Shown here: piece by piece, positions 24,915 to 33,634 of the stretch
Position numbering within the stretch: the stretch's first letter is position 1
How the letters are laid out: each line of letters opens with the position of its first letter
NCBI RefSeq assembly: GCF_030287445.1
Contig: NZ_JASVWB010000002.1
Location: 5,518,001 to 5,582,000, forward strand
DNA from: Streptomyces sp. ALI-76-A
Lineage (GTDB): Bacteria > Actinomycetota > Actinomycetes > Streptomycetales > Streptomycetaceae
Direction of reading: 5' to 3'
Length of the DNA stretch: 64,000 bases
Program-made: the position numbers and the translations under genes
Notes under the pieces: model-generated
Databases searched by the model: none
What the model was told of the DNA's origin: nothing
Seen by the model: only the letters and a program-made list of their open reading frames with translations

Positions 24915-25838
24915 TCAGCCGAGCAGGGTCGCGACCACCACCAGCACCGGTACCGACAGCACCGTCGACACCAGGACCGAGTCGCGGGCCAGCCGCTCGC
25001 CCACCCCGTAGCGCGACGCGTACGTGAACAGGTTCTGCGCGGCCGGGAGGGCCGACGTCACCACCACGTCGAGGAGCTGGGCCCCGCGCAGTCCGAACAC
25101 CCCGGCCGCCAGTGCCCACGCCACGGCCGGCTGGCCCACCGACTTCAGCGCGACCGAGAGCAGGACCAGGTGGCGGTCCGGGCCGCGGCCCGGCATCGTG
25201 CTGCCGCACAGCGAGATGCCGAAGGCCAGCAGGACCGCCGGGACGGACATGTTGCCGATCAGGGTGACGGGGTCCATGACGGGGGCGGGGACGCGCACCC
25301 CGGCCGCCGAGACCGTGACCCCGGCGAGTGAGCCGAGCGCGATCGGATTGCGCAGCGGGGTGAGCAGACGCTGCCACAGCGGGCCCTTCTCGCCGTCCCT
25401 TCCCGACAGGTCCAGGATCGTCAGCGCGACCGGGGTGAGCAGCAGGAGCTGGAACAGCAGCACCGGTGCCACCAGCGAGGCGTCGCCCAGGACGTACACG
25501 GCGATGGGAATGCCGAGGTTGCCCGCGTTGACGTAGCTGGAGCACAGCGCGCCGATCGTCGTACGGCCCACACCCCAGCCGCGTACGGCGCCCACCGCGA
25601 CGAAGACGCCCGCCGCCGCCGCGGTGCTCAGCGCGGTCACGAGCAGGCGGCTGGAGAAGACCGTCGACAGGTCGGCCCGGGCCAGTGTGGTGAAGAGCAG
25701 GGCCGGCGACGCCACGTGGAACGCCAGCTTGGTCAGCACCTCGCGGCCGTGCTCGCCGAGGTGGCCGCCCCGCCCGAGCAGATAGCCGACGCCGATGACG
25801 ACGGCGATGACCGCGAACCCCGTCAGCACCCCCTGCAC
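24915..25838 (-). CDS. AEC (auxin efflux carrier) family transporter
   Basis: The product is 307 residues with about ten membrane helices and the AEC signatures FHVASPALLFTTLA and SYVNAGNLGIPIAVYVLG; the N-G-x-P region interrupts a helix at the presumed transport site. AEC proteins export or exchange organic anions, but the substrate cannot be inferred here. I start it at the GTG at 25838 because AGGAGG lies at ideal distance. The longer frame adds an unlikely soluble N-terminus. It converges on deoA and stands alone. Confidence 0.85.
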   Translation of the reverse strand: MQGVLTGFAVIAVVIGVGYLLGRGGHLGEHGREVLTKLAFHVASPALLFTTLARADLSTVFSSRLLVTALSTAAAAGVFVAVGAVRGWGVGRTTIGALCSSYVNAGNLGIPIAVYVLGDASLVAPVLLFQLLLLTPVALTILDLSGRDGEKGPLWQRLLTPLRNPIALGSLAGVTVSAAGVRVPAPVMDPVTLIGNMSVPAVLLAFGISLCGSTMPGRGPDRHLVLLSVALKSVGQPAVAWALAAGVFGLRGAQLLDVVVTSALPAAQNLFTYASRYGVGERLARDSVLVSTVLSVPVLVVVATLLG

Positions 25839-26042
25839 GGGACCTCCTCGGAGGTGAGGAGCGCGTGCGGTATCCGGGGCGGTGACGATGGTTGGGGCAT
25901 ACAGGCAACCCTCCGGGGCAGGAGGGCGGCAGGTCAATGTGATCCCGGTCGGTGGACCGCCGCGGACGCCCCCGCACGGCGGCGGAAGTCGCCGGCCGCG
26001 ATGAGTTACGCCCGCCCGCCCGGTCTACCGCACGTGGACGCC

Positions 26043-26387
26043 ATGACACCCGCTGTACTCGTACTGGCCGGCCCCGTCACCCGGGACGAGGTGACCGGGC
26101 TGTGCGACGACGTGCGGACGCTGCTGGAGAGCACCGGCGCCCGGGCCGTGGTGTGCGATGTCGCGGGGCTCGGGCCGCCGGGGCTCGGCACCGTCGACCT
26201 GCTGGCGCGGCTGGAGCTCACCGCCCGGCGGGCCGGGGCCCGGATCCGGCTGCGGGACCCGGCCCCCGCGCTACACGCCCTCCTCGACCTGGTCGGTCTC
26301 CGCTTCGAGGTGGAGGGGGAGCCCGAACAGCGGGAACCAGCGCTGGGTGTCGAGGAAGCAGTGGAACCCGGTGATCCGCCCGTCTGA
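26043..26387 (+). CDS. STAS domain protein
   Basis: The product is about 114 residues from the ATG at 26043 (26001 is an in-frame alternative). ARAVVCDVAGLGPPGLGTVD followed by LLARLELTARRAGARIRLRD is the STAS strand-loop-helix, as in anti-sigma-factor antagonists. The usual phosphorylatable serine position is occupied by a GLG run, so classical SpoIIAA-type switching is doubtful. A C-terminal acidic tail follows. Its last 117 bp overlap the 3' end of the convergent sigma-factor gene. A regulatory role is plausible but unproven. Confidence 0.65.
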   Translation: MTPAVLVLAGPVTRDEVTGLCDDVRTLLESTGARAVVCDVAGLGPPGLGTVDLLARLELTARRAGARIRLRDPAPALHALLDLVGLRFEVEGEPEQREPALGVEEAVEPGDPPV

Positions 26388-27290
26388 GATCTCCAGCACC
26401 TGCACCGCCCACGGCATGAAGCCGCCCTGCTCCGGGTCGGGCTTGTACTGGGCGAACCCGGGCAGACCGTTCACCTGGACGGGCAGCAGCCGGGAGCCCG
26501 CGCAGGGGGCGCCGAGCGTCGTCATGAAGCCCGTGATGTCGTCGTGGCCGGTCAGCCACAGGTCGAACGGCGGCATCGTCATGACGGCGTCCTCGTGCAG
26601 CAGGGCCGTCAGCGCCGTCATGTCATAGCCCTCGAAGGCCGCCACATAGCGCTCCAGGAGCTTCTGCTGCTCCTCGTCCAGCGGGTCGGACACGGCCGCG
26701 TCGGCGCCGTGCTGCTCCCGCTCGGCGAGCGTCGCGCGCGCCCGCTGGAGCGCGCTGTTGACCGACGCGACCGAGGTGCCGAGCAGTTCGGCGACCTCGC
26801 TCGCCTTCCAGGCCAGCACCTCGCGCAGGATCAGCACGGCGCGCTGCTTGGGCGGGAGCTGTTGCAGGGCGGCCATGAAGGCGAGCCGCACGGACTCCTT
26901 GGCGACCGCCGCCTCCGCCGGGTCCTCGGTCGTCGGCAGCACGCGGGTGTCCGGCATGGGCTCCAGCCAGGTGTGGTCCGGGCGGGGGGAGAGGGCGGCC
27001 TGGGCGAGGGGAGTGGCCTCGGTGAGGTCCATGGGGCGGGCGCGCTTGTTGCCGGCGCTCAGCATGTCCAGGCAGACGTTCGTCGCGATGCGGTAGAGCC
27101 AGGAGCGGAGGCTGGAGCGGCCCTCGAACTTGTCGTAGCTGCGCCAGGCCCGGACCATCGTGTCCTGGACCGCGTCCTCCGCCTCGAAGGAGGAGCCGAG
27201 CATGCGGTAGCAGTAGCCGGTCAGCTCTGTCCGGTGCTTCTCCAGCCTGACGTCGAGGTCTGCTGTCGTCGTCGCCGTGCTGTGGGTCAT
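26271..27290 (-). CDS. ECF sigma factor with C-terminal SnoaL-like domain (SigG/ECF56-like)
   Basis: The product is 339 residues. Region 2 (GYCYRMLGSSFEAEDAVQDT and WLYRIATNVCLDML) and region 4 (LPPKQRAVLILREVLAWKAS, then a helix-turn-helix) occupy residues 20-200. Residues about 210-330 form an NTF2/SnoaL-like domain (LLHEDAVMTMPPFDLWLTG), which in this sigma group replaces a separate anti-sigma factor as control element. No anti-sigma gene is adjacent. The C-terminal coding region overlaps the convergent STAS gene. Targets cannot be read from the window. Confidence 0.9.
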   Translation of the reverse strand: MTHSTATTTADLDVRLEKHRTELTGYCYRMLGSSFEAEDAVQDTMVRAWRSYDKFEGRSSLRSWLYRIATNVCLDMLSAGNKRARPMDLTEATPLAQAALSPRPDHTWLEPMPDTRVLPTTEDPAEAAVAKESVRLAFMAALQQLPPKQRAVLILREVLAWKASEVAELLGTSVASVNSALQRARATLAEREQHGADAAVSDPLDEEQQKLLERYVAAFEGYDMTALTALLHEDAVMTMPPFDLWLTGHDDITGFMTTLGAPCAGSRLLPVQVNGLPGFAQYKPDPEQGGFMPWAVQVLEISDGRITGFHCFLDTQRWFPLFGLPLHLEAETDQVEEGV

Positions 27291-27617
27291 CGTCGTCCAC
27301 CCGCCCCTGTGGCCGTTCTGTCGTGCGCTTCTTCGCGCCTCGCACTCCGGAAGCTACCGCAGGGCACTGACAATGGCCTGTGGAGCGGGGAAAGGAGCAG
27401 GTCGGAGGGGTGCGGGCCGAGGGTTTCGGCCCCCGCCGCGCCTTCCAGTCCCCGCCCTTCCCGGGCTCCGCCCCGGACCCCGCTCCGCGAACGCCGGAGG
27501 GGCTGGATTCAGCCCGTCCGGCGCTTGAGGACGAGGCCGTTCAGGCCGAAGCGGGGCTCTGGGGGCGGCAGTCCCCAGGGTCGGGAACGGGACGGGGCGG
27601 CGGGGGCGAGAAAGCCC
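27291..27617. other. Intergenic spacer with a dispersed Streptomyces repeat (327 bp)
   Basis: This is the spacer between the sigma factor start and the MFS transporter stop. It contains the repeat-like block at 27495-27600 and a C-rich tract of the type CGCCCCGGACCCCG. No gene is supported. Confidence 0.5.
27495..27600. repeat. Copy of a dispersed intergenic Streptomyces repeat
   Basis: The block includes AGCCCGTCCGGCGCTTGAGG and a following inverted CTGGGGGCGGCAGTCCCCAG hairpin (27559-27578). From memory, near-identical blocks occur in many intergenic spacers of Streptomyces chromosomes. Only one copy is in this window, so repetition itself cannot be shown here. Confidence 0.45.
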
Positions 27618-28898
27618 TCAGTGCGCCGCCGCCACCGGCCCCCGCCGGGACGCGATCCTGGCCGCCCGGGTGCCGAGCACCGTGATCGTCACGACGCCGA
27701 GCACCGCCAGCAGGCCGACGGCGACCGTCCCCGCCCAGCCCCCCGCGTGGAACGCCACCGCTCCCACCGTGCTCCCCGCACTGGAGCCGATGTAGTACGC
27801 CGACTGGTACAGCGCGGACGCCTGCGCCCGCCCCCGCGTCGCCGTCCTGCCGACCGCCGACGACGCGACCGCGTGCCCCGCGAAGAAACCCCCGGTGATC
27901 AGGACCAGGCCCAGCAGCACCAGCGGGAGCGAGCCGGCCAGGGACAGCAGCAGCCCCGCCGCCGTCGTCCCGCCCGCCGCGTACAGCGCGCCCCGCCGGC
28001 CCAGCCGGCCCACCAGCCGGCCGGCCGTCGACGCCGACACCGTGCCCACCAGGTAGACCAGGAAGATCGAGCCGACGATGCCCTGGGGCAGTCCGAAGGG
28101 AGCCTCGGTTAGGCGGTAGCCGATGACCGTGTAGACACCGCCGAACACCGTCATGAACAGCGCGCCGATCGCGTACAGCCGGCGCAGCAGCGGGTTGGCG
28201 AGGTGCTCGCGGACCGTGCCGGCCAGCACCCGGGGCCGCAGCGAGCCCGCCACGAAGTGCTTCGGCGTCGGCAGCAGCGCCCGGAAGGCCACCGCGCAGG
28301 CCAGCGCGACCGCGCCGATCACCCCGACCGCGACCCGCCAGCCCCACTCCTGGGCGACCCAGCCGGTGATGACCCGACCGCTCATCCCGCCGACGCTGTT
28401 GCCCGCGACGAACAGACCGATGGCCGTGACCAGCGCCTTGGGCGTGACCTCCTCCGCGAGATACGCGGTCGCCGAGGCCGGCAGCCCGGCCAGCGCCGCG
28501 CCCTGCACCGCCCGCAGCACGACCAGCGCGGTCAGCGAGGGGGCGAAGGGGACCAGCAGCCCGACGGTCACCGCGACCGCCAGCGAGGCCGTCATCACCG
28601 TACGGCGTCCGAAACGCTCCGACAGGGCGCTCATCGGCAGGACGAACACCGCCAGTCCTCCGGTCGCCGCCGCCACCGTCCAGCTCGCCTCGCTCGCCGC
28701 CACCCCGAGGTCGCCGGAGATCAGCGGCAGCAGGGCCTGCGTGGAGTAGAGGAGGGCGAAGGTCGCGACACCGGCGAGGAAGAGGGCGAGGCTCATCCGG
28801 CGGTAGCCGGGGCCGCCCGGGGTCATACGGGAGTCGGCGACGGGGGCGGAGGACGCGGCGTCCACGACGGTGGACGCCCCGGTACTGGCGGGAGACAT
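27618..28898 (-). CDS. MFS transporter
   Basis: The product is 426 residues with twelve predicted membrane helices after a short cytoplasmic N-terminus. The MFS loop motif after helix 2 reads SALSERFGRRTVMT. Helix 5 carries GGMSGRVITGW. This is the YnfM/arabinose-efflux-like branch of drug:proton antiporters. It is divergent from a LysR regulator across 63 bp, the usual arrangement for an inducible efflux pump controlled by its neighbour. Substrate unknown. Confidence 0.88.
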   Translation of the reverse strand: MSPASTGASTVVDAASSAPVADSRMTPGGPGYRRMSLALFLAGVATFALLYSTQALLPLISGDLGVAASEASWTVAAATGGLAVFVLPMSALSERFGRRTVMTASLAVAVTVGLLVPFAPSLTALVVLRAVQGAALAGLPASATAYLAEEVTPKALVTAIGLFVAGNSVGGMSGRVITGWVAQEWGWRVAVGVIGAVALACAVAFRALLPTPKHFVAGSLRPRVLAGTVREHLANPLLRRLYAIGALFMTVFGGVYTVIGYRLTEAPFGLPQGIVGSIFLVYLVGTVSASTAGRLVGRLGRRGALYAAGGTTAAGLLLSLAGSLPLVLLGLVLITGGFFAGHAVASSAVGRTATRGRAQASALYQSAYYIGSSAGSTVGAVAFHAGGWAGTVAVGLLAVLGVVTITVLGTRAARIASRRGPVAAAH

Positions 28899-28961
28899 GC
28901 CTCGAAACTACGTACGCCCCCGATCATCCGTCCAATGCACGGAATCGTCATAATCGTTCCC

Positions 28962-29924
28962 ATGGTGCATCAGCAGAGGCCACAGGCCCACCGGTCACCG
29001 TCCGGTGACACAGAAGACACCGCGGACATGGCGATGCTGCTCGCCCCACGCCTCGCCCACTTCGCCGGTGTCGCCCGGATCGAGCACGTCACCCGGGCCG
29101 CCCAGGAGATGCAGGTCCCGCAGTCGACCCTGTCCCGGGCCATGGTCCGGCTGGAACAGGACCTGGGGGTCGACCTGTTCGCCCGCCGCGGCCGTACGGT
29201 GTCCCTCACCCCCGCCGGCCGCACCTTCCTCGGCTCCGTGGAACGCGCTCTCGCCGAGATCGGGCGGGCCGCCGACGAGGTCCGCGCGGACGCCGACCCG
29301 GCCACCGGCAAGGTCGCCTTCGGCTTCCTGCACACCATGGGCGCCGAGACCGTGCCGGGCCTCCTCCACGCCTTCCGCGCCGACCATCCACGCGTCCGGT
29401 TCAGCCTCGTCCAGAACTACGGCGAGGCGATGCTCGAACGCCTGCGCTCGGGCGAGCTGGACCTCTGCCTCACCTCTCCCGTCCCGGACGCCCCCGACCT
29501 CGTCGCCCGCCGCCTCGACGAACAGAAGCTCCGCCTGGTCGTCCCGTCCGACCACCGCCTCGCCGCCCGCCGCCGCATCCGCCTGGCCGAGGCCGCCGAC
29601 GAAACCTTCGTCACCCTCGAACCCGGCTACGGCCTCCGCCGCATCACCGACGACCTCTGCCAGGAGGCCGGCTTCAGACCGAGGGTCGCCTTCGAGGGCG
29701 AGGAGGCGGAAACCCTGAGGGGCCTGGTGGCAGCGGGCCTGGGAGTAGCCCTCCTGCCGCCACCCGTCATCCCCCGCCCGGGAGTCGTGGAACTGACGGT
29801 CACAGCTCCCAGGGCGGCCCGCGAGATCGGCGTGGCCTGGCTCGACGGCCACCCGGACACACCCCCCGTGGCAGCCTTCAAGAAGTTCCTCCTCTCGAGG
29901 AAGGGCAACCTGCTGCCGGGTTAG
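28962..29924 (+). CDS. LysR-family transcriptional regulator
   Basis: The product is about 320 residues. The winged helix-turn-helix is at residues 25-85 (EHVTRAAQEMQVPQSTLSRA, LGVDLFARRGRTVSLT), followed by a periplasmic-binding-like effector domain with GELDLCLTSP and GLVAAGLGVALLPP. The first ~20 residues are a polar extension. I choose the ATG at 28962; an ATG at 28935 is in frame. It very likely controls the divergent MFS transporter gene and itself from the shared 63-bp spacer, which contains AT-rich sequence unusual for this genome. Confidence 0.88.
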   Translation: MVHQQRPQAHRSPSGDTEDTADMAMLLAPRLAHFAGVARIEHVTRAAQEMQVPQSTLSRAMVRLEQDLGVDLFARRGRTVSLTPAGRTFLGSVERALAEIGRAADEVRADADPATGKVAFGFLHTMGAETVPGLLHAFRADHPRVRFSLVQNYGEAMLERLRSGELDLCLTSPVPDAPDLVARRLDEQKLRLVVPSDHRLAARRRIRLAEAADETFVTLEPGYGLRRITDDLCQEAGFRPRVAFEGEEAETLRGLVAAGLGVALLPPPVIPRPGVVELTVTAPRAAREIGVAWLDGHPDTPPVAAFKKFLLSRKGNLLPG

Positions 29925-30091
29925 GCCTGCCTGCACCTGCCGGATCTCTGTGCGACGCCGTGGAGAGCCGTCAGAAGGGCCCCAGGGCTCCAGGGCCTCA
30001 GGGCTCCGGGCTCCAGGACCTCAGGTCCTCGGGGACCCTGGGAACCGCGAGACCAGCCACACACAGCCCGCACACCCCCCGAACCCGGTCC

Positions 30092-30853
30092 TCAACGGCG
30101 AAGGGACCGCCCGAAGCCGGAGGCGAGCGGCATCCGCAGCCCCAGCGGCGGCGGAGCCGCCAGCGCGTCCTCCACCGGCCGTGACAGGGACCGCCCGAAC
30201 AGCGCCCCCAGCACGAAGTCCTGGACCAGCGCGTGCACTTCGTCCCGGTGCTGGTGCAAGCCGTGTCCGTCGGAGTGCACTTCGAACCGGCACACCTGCC
30301 GGTTCGCCTTCTTCGCCCGGGACGCCAGCCGGAACGACAGCTCCGGGTCCGTCCGCTCGTCGTTGGTGCCGTGCACGATCAGCACCCGTCGCCCGGCGAG
30401 CTGTTTCACCGGTTCGGGGGGCGCGGCCACGTCGTCCTCCGGCAGCCAGGGAGCGATGGCCACCACCGAGTTGACGGCCTCGTGCCCGCCCGCGTGCAGC
30501 GCCGCCCGCCCGCCCATGTCGACACCGGCGAGGCAGACGGGGACGTCGCCGTAACGCCGGAGCGCTTCCTCGGTGGCCCAGGTCGCGTCGCGGGCCAGGT
30601 CGGCCTCGCCGCCGTTCCAGCCGCGGCAGCGGTAGTGGACGACGTGCGTGGCGAGCCCCTCGGCACGGCCCGCACGGGCGAACCGGCGCCCCAGCGCCCG
30701 TACGGACGCGGTCGCCAGCAGGGGGGAGGGCCGGCGGCGGGAGACCTCGTCGCCGCCGGGAAGGAGCAGGACCACTCCGCTCACCGCCGTCGGCTCCGGA
30801 CCGAAGGCCCGTCCCAGTCGGGCCGTACTGACCGGCGTCGCTTGCTGTGCCAT
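30092..30853 (-). CDS. Alpha/beta hydrolase with Asp at the nucleophile elbow
   Basis: The product is 253 residues with an alpha/beta-hydrolase core: VVLLLPGGDE after strand 3, VCLAGVDMGGRAALH at the elbow, VLIVHGTNDERTD carrying the acid and HSDGHGLHQH carrying the histidine. The elbow reads G-V-D-M-G instead of G-x-S-x-G, so the nucleophile position is Asp. Asp nucleophiles occur in dehalogenases and epoxide hydrolases, but the rest resembles dienelactone-hydrolase or acyl-esterase relatives. Function is therefore open. It is divergent from add. Confidence 0.75.
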   Translation of the reverse strand: MAQQATPVSTARLGRAFGPEPTAVSGVVLLLPGGDEVSRRRPSPLLATASVRALGRRFARAGRAEGLATHVVHYRCRGWNGGEADLARDATWATEEALRRYGDVPVCLAGVDMGGRAALHAGGHEAVNSVVAIAPWLPEDDVAAPPEPVKQLAGRRVLIVHGTNDERTDPELSFRLASRAKKANRQVCRFEVHSDGHGLHQHRDEVHALVQDFVLGALFGRSLSRPVEDALAAPPPLGLRMPLASGFGRSLRR

Positions 30854-30938
30854 GACAGAACAGTGTCAGAAGCCCGGGTGTACGCCACCAGGCCGTGCGG
30901 TCACCGTTACGTATCGACGTATTCGTACACCAGGCGAT

Positions 30939-30950
30939 CTACGCGCGTAG
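30939..30950 (+). promoter_or_regulatory. Nucleoside-regulon operator at the add promoter
   Basis: A perfect CTACGCGCGTAG is followed 4 bp later by TAGAGT (30955-30960), a good -10. The ATG at 30967 is 6 nt beyond the -10, so the transcript is probably leaderless. The operator would sit in the -35/-10 spacer. Confidence 0.65.
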
Positions 30951-30966
30951 GAGTTAGAGTGCGGAG

Positions 30967-32130
30967 ATGACGAGCCAGACTGACCGGATGGGGAACACCC
31001 CGAGCTCGGACCAGATCCGCCGGGCGCCCAAGGTTCTCCTGCACGACCACCTCGACGGCGGGCTGCGCCCCGGCACGATCGTCGACCTCGCCCGGGAGAC
31101 CGGGTACGCACACCTTCCCGAGACCGATCCGGACAAGCTCGGCGTCTGGTTCCGCGAGGCCGCCGACTCCGGTTCCCTGGAACGGTACCTGGAGACCTTC
31201 TCGCACACCGTCGGCGTGCTGCAGACCCGCGACGCGCTCGTCCGCGTCGCCGCCGAGTGCGCCGAGGACCTCGCCGCGGACGGGGTCGTCTACGCCGAGG
31301 TGCGGTACGCCCCCGAGCAGCACCTGAACGGCGGGCTCAGCCTCGAAGAGGTCGTCGAGGCCGTCAACGAGGGCTTCCGGGAAGGCGAGCGGCTCGCCCG
31401 CGCGAACGGTCACCGGATCCGGGTCGGCGCCCTGCTCACCGCCATGCGGCACGCGGCGCGCGCCCTGGAGATCGCCGAACTCGCCAACCGCTACCGCGAC
31501 CTGGGCGTGGTCGGCTTCGACATCGCGGGCGCGGAGGCGGGCTACCCGCCCACCCGGCACCTCGACGCCTTCGAGTACCTCAAGCGCGAGAACAACCACT
31601 TCACCATCCACGCCGGCGAGGCCTTCGGCCTGCCGTCGATCTGGCAGGCCCTCCAGTGGTGCGGCGCCGACCGGCTCGGTCACGGCGTGCGCATCATCGA
31701 CGACATCCAGGTCCGCGAGGACGGCACGGTGCAGCTCGGGCGGCTCGCCTCCTACGTGCGGGACAAGCGGATCCCGCTGGAGCTGTGCCCCAGTTCCAAT
31801 CTCCAGACCGGGGCGGCGTCCTCGTACGCCGAGCACCCGATCGGGCTGCTGCGCCGGATGCACTTCCGGGCGACCGTGAACACGGACAACCGCCTGATGT
31901 CCGGCACCAGCATGAGCCGGGAATTCGAGCACCTTGTCGAGGCGTTCGGTTACACGCTCGACGACATGCAGTGGTTCTCCGTCAATGCGATGAAATCAGC
32001 GTTCATTCCTTTCGATGAACGGCTCGCGATGATCAATGACGTCATCAAGCCCGGATACGCCGAGCTGAAGTCCGAATGGCTGTTCCAGCAGACGGCTTCC
32101 ACCAGCGGTTCCGTGGCATCGGAGGGCTGA
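30967..32130 (+). CDS. add: Adenosine deaminase
   Basis: The product is 387 residues. Zinc and catalytic motifs are complete: [11 protein letters not shown] (HxH), [10 protein letters not shown] with the catalytic glutamate, DRLGHGVRI with the zinc histidine and [10 protein letters not shown] with the final aspartate. It converts adenosine and deoxyadenosine to inosine and deoxyinosine for the phosphorylase PunA. The cytoplasmic enzyme is monocistronic. Its promoter carries the shared palindrome, placing it in the same regulon as the transporter, deoC and punA. Confidence 0.95.
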   Translation: MTSQTDRMGNTPSSDQIRRAPKVLLHDHLDGGLRPGTIVDLARETGYAHLPETDPDKLGVWFREAADSGSLERYLETFSHTVGVLQTRDALVRVAAECAEDLAADGVVYAEVRYAPEQHLNGGLSLEEVVEAVNEGFREGERLARANGHRIRVGALLTAMRHAARALEIAELANRYRDLGVVGFDIAGAEAGYPPTRHLDAFEYLKRENNHFTIHAGEAFGLPSIWQALQWCGADRLGHGVRIIDDIQVREDGTVQLGRLASYVRDKRIPLELCPSSNLQTGAASSYAEHPIGLLRRMHFRATVNTDNRLMSGTSMSREFEHLVEAFGYTLDDMQWFSVNAMKSAFIPFDERLAMINDVIKPGYAELKSEWLFQQTASTSGSVASEG

Positions 32131-32268
32131 ACCGAGGAAATGAGGGGGTACGGAAAGCGGCGGGCCTTCACCATCCGTCCGCGTTTCGATGTTTGCGGCG
32201 GGCGGCTGCACGTGTTTACGGTCGTGGACCGATCACATTCCCGTAACCCCGTTTCGAGGACGCATTTC

Positions 32269-32625
32269 ATGAAGCAGTCTGCTGCCAAGACCCTCGGTGT
32301 CGCCGCCCTCGGTGCCGCCTTCGCCGCCGCCGGTGCGGGCGCCGCCGACGCCGCCCCCGCCGTCCCGGACGCCACGCAGGCGCTGGGCGGTGTCACCAAG
32401 ACGCTGCCGGCGGAGAACGTCACCAAGGCGCTGCCGGGCGGCGGTGAGGCCCTGTCCCAGGCCCAGCCGGCCCTCGGTCAGGGTCTGACCGCCGTGCAGC
32501 CGGTTGCCGAGAACCTGCTCGCCGAGGGACCGACCGCCCCGGTCGCCGGTCTGCTCGGCGGACTGCCGATCGGCAAGGGCCTGCCGACGAGCGGTCTGCC
32601 CGTGAACGGTCTGCCGATCGGCTGA
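32269..32625 (+). CDS. Small secreted low-complexity protein
   Basis: The product is 118 residues. MKQSAAKTLGVAALGAAFAA followed by AAPAVPD is a signal peptide with an A-x-A cleavage site near residue 29. The mature part is rich in Gly, Leu, Pro, Gln and Ala, ending in short GLPxxGLP repeats. GAGGA lies 8 nt before the ATG. I do not recognise a function. A protein of similar style is encoded at 38786-39190, on the far side of the afsQ/sigQ locus. A strong hairpin follows the stop. Confidence 0.75.
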   Translation: MKQSAAKTLGVAALGAAFAAAGAGAADAAPAVPDATQALGGVTKTLPAENVTKALPGGGEALSQAQPALGQGLTAVQPVAENLLAEGPTAPVAGLLGGLPIGKGLPTSGLPVNGLPIG

Positions 32626-32644
32626 CCCGCGCCGCCCGAGAACG

Positions 32645-32689
32645 CGCCGGTGGGGCGCGCCCCTGGACACGGGGTGCGCCCCACCGGCG
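32645..32689. terminator. Bidirectional terminator between the secreted protein and PspC genes
   Basis: The arms CGCCGGTGGGGCGC (32645-32658) and GCGCCCCACCGGCG (32676-32689) pair perfectly. The stem extends inward with one G-U and a CCCC/GGGG step, about 19 bp in all, around a 7-nt loop. It serves two convergent genes. Confidence 0.88.
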
Positions 32690-32703
32690 TACGTGCGAAG
32701 CGG

Positions 32704-32907
32704 TCACCAGGCCGTGCGCGCGGCCTTGCCCTCCGACGGGAACAGGATCCACAGGGCGATGTAGAGCAGGAACTGCGGGCCCGGGAGCAGGCAGGAGACC
32801 ACGAAGACGACGCGCATCGTGGTCGCGGAGGTGCCGAAGCGCCGTGCCAGCGCGGCACACACTCCGCCGATCATGCGGCCGTTGGTGGGGCGGGCGGGGC
32901 GGGACAT
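32704..32907 (-). CDS. PspC domain protein
   Basis: The product is 67 residues. GRMIGGVCAALARRFGTSAT, followed by the hydrophobic stretch VVFVVSCLLPGPQFLLYIAL and WILFPSE, is a typical PspC domain with one or two membrane helices. In other bacteria PspC domains sense envelope stress; here no other psp gene is present. AGGAG lies 6 nt before the ATG. It is monocistronic. Confidence 0.9.
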   Translation of the reverse strand: MSRPARPTNGRMIGGVCAALARRFGTSATTMRVVFVVSCLLPGPQFLLYIALWILFPSEGKAARTAW

Positions 32908-33000
32908 TGCGGCTCCTTCGTGAGCGTCCGTCGGAGGCGGTCCGAGTGACCGCCCCGTCTGATGTCGACGCTACGCAGACGAAGGGGACGAAGCGTCGCT

Positions 33001-33552
33001 CTACGGGGCGATCCCGACCCTGGGAATCGTCGGGGTACGACCCTGAGAGGGGTCATCCTGACGGACGGAGCGCAGGTCGGCGCGCTCGTTCCGGCGGCGG
33101 AGGCGGGAGCGGGCCGCCGGGACGAGGGTCGCGTACGCGAGGGCCACGCCCACCGTGTTCAGGATCAGCGAGTCGACGTCCACGCGCTGTCCGGGCACCC
33201 CGGTCTGCAACAGCTCGATGCCCAGCGAGATCAGGGCGCCGGCCACGGTCGTGCGCAGCAGCGAGGCGAGCGGGGAGACCGTGAGCCTGCCGTGGACCAG
33301 CGGGAGCAGCACGCCCAGCGGGGCGAGCAGGCCGAGCCCGCCGGCGATGCGCCAGGTCGCCTCCCGCGGGCCCAGGGCCAGATCGGACCGGATGCCGGCC
33401 AGCGGATGCCAGTTGGCGGGCATCACCCACGGGACGTCCAGCGGACGCAGCGTGAACCAGGCGGCGAACGCGAGATGTGCGACAAGGAGGACACCCCCTG
33501 CCACACGGACGCTGATCGCGGCGCTGCCGCCGATGGAGCCTTGACGCTGCAC
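33001..33552 (-). CDS. VanZ family membrane protein
   Basis: The product is about 183 residues from the GTG at 33552 (TTG at 33561 is possible). Four or five hydrophobic helices surround the VanZ-family pattern: RPLDVPWVMPANWHP, then GLGLLAPLGVLLPL and ELLQTGVPGQRVDVDSLILN, with the conserved D-x-x-x-N near the last helix. The C-terminus is basic. VanZ-like proteins are linked to teicoplanin resistance and phospholipid transport, but the role here is unknown. It lies 83 bp after afsQ3 on the same strand and could be read through with it. Confidence 0.85.
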   Translation of the reverse strand: MQRQGSIGGSAAISVRVAGGVLLVAHLAFAAWFTLRPLDVPWVMPANWHPLAGIRSDLALGPREATWRIAGGLGLLAPLGVLLPLVHGRLTVSPLASLLRTTVAGALISLGIELLQTGVPGQRVDVDSLILNTVGVALAYATLVPAARSRLRRRNERADLRSVRQDDPSQGRTPTIPRVGIAP

Positions 33553-33634
33553 GCCCCCCAAGACGCGGCCTTCGGCACGATCGGTTCCGGGACACCCGGA
33601 GGTACGTGCGTGAGGCTCGCGTCACAGGGGTATG

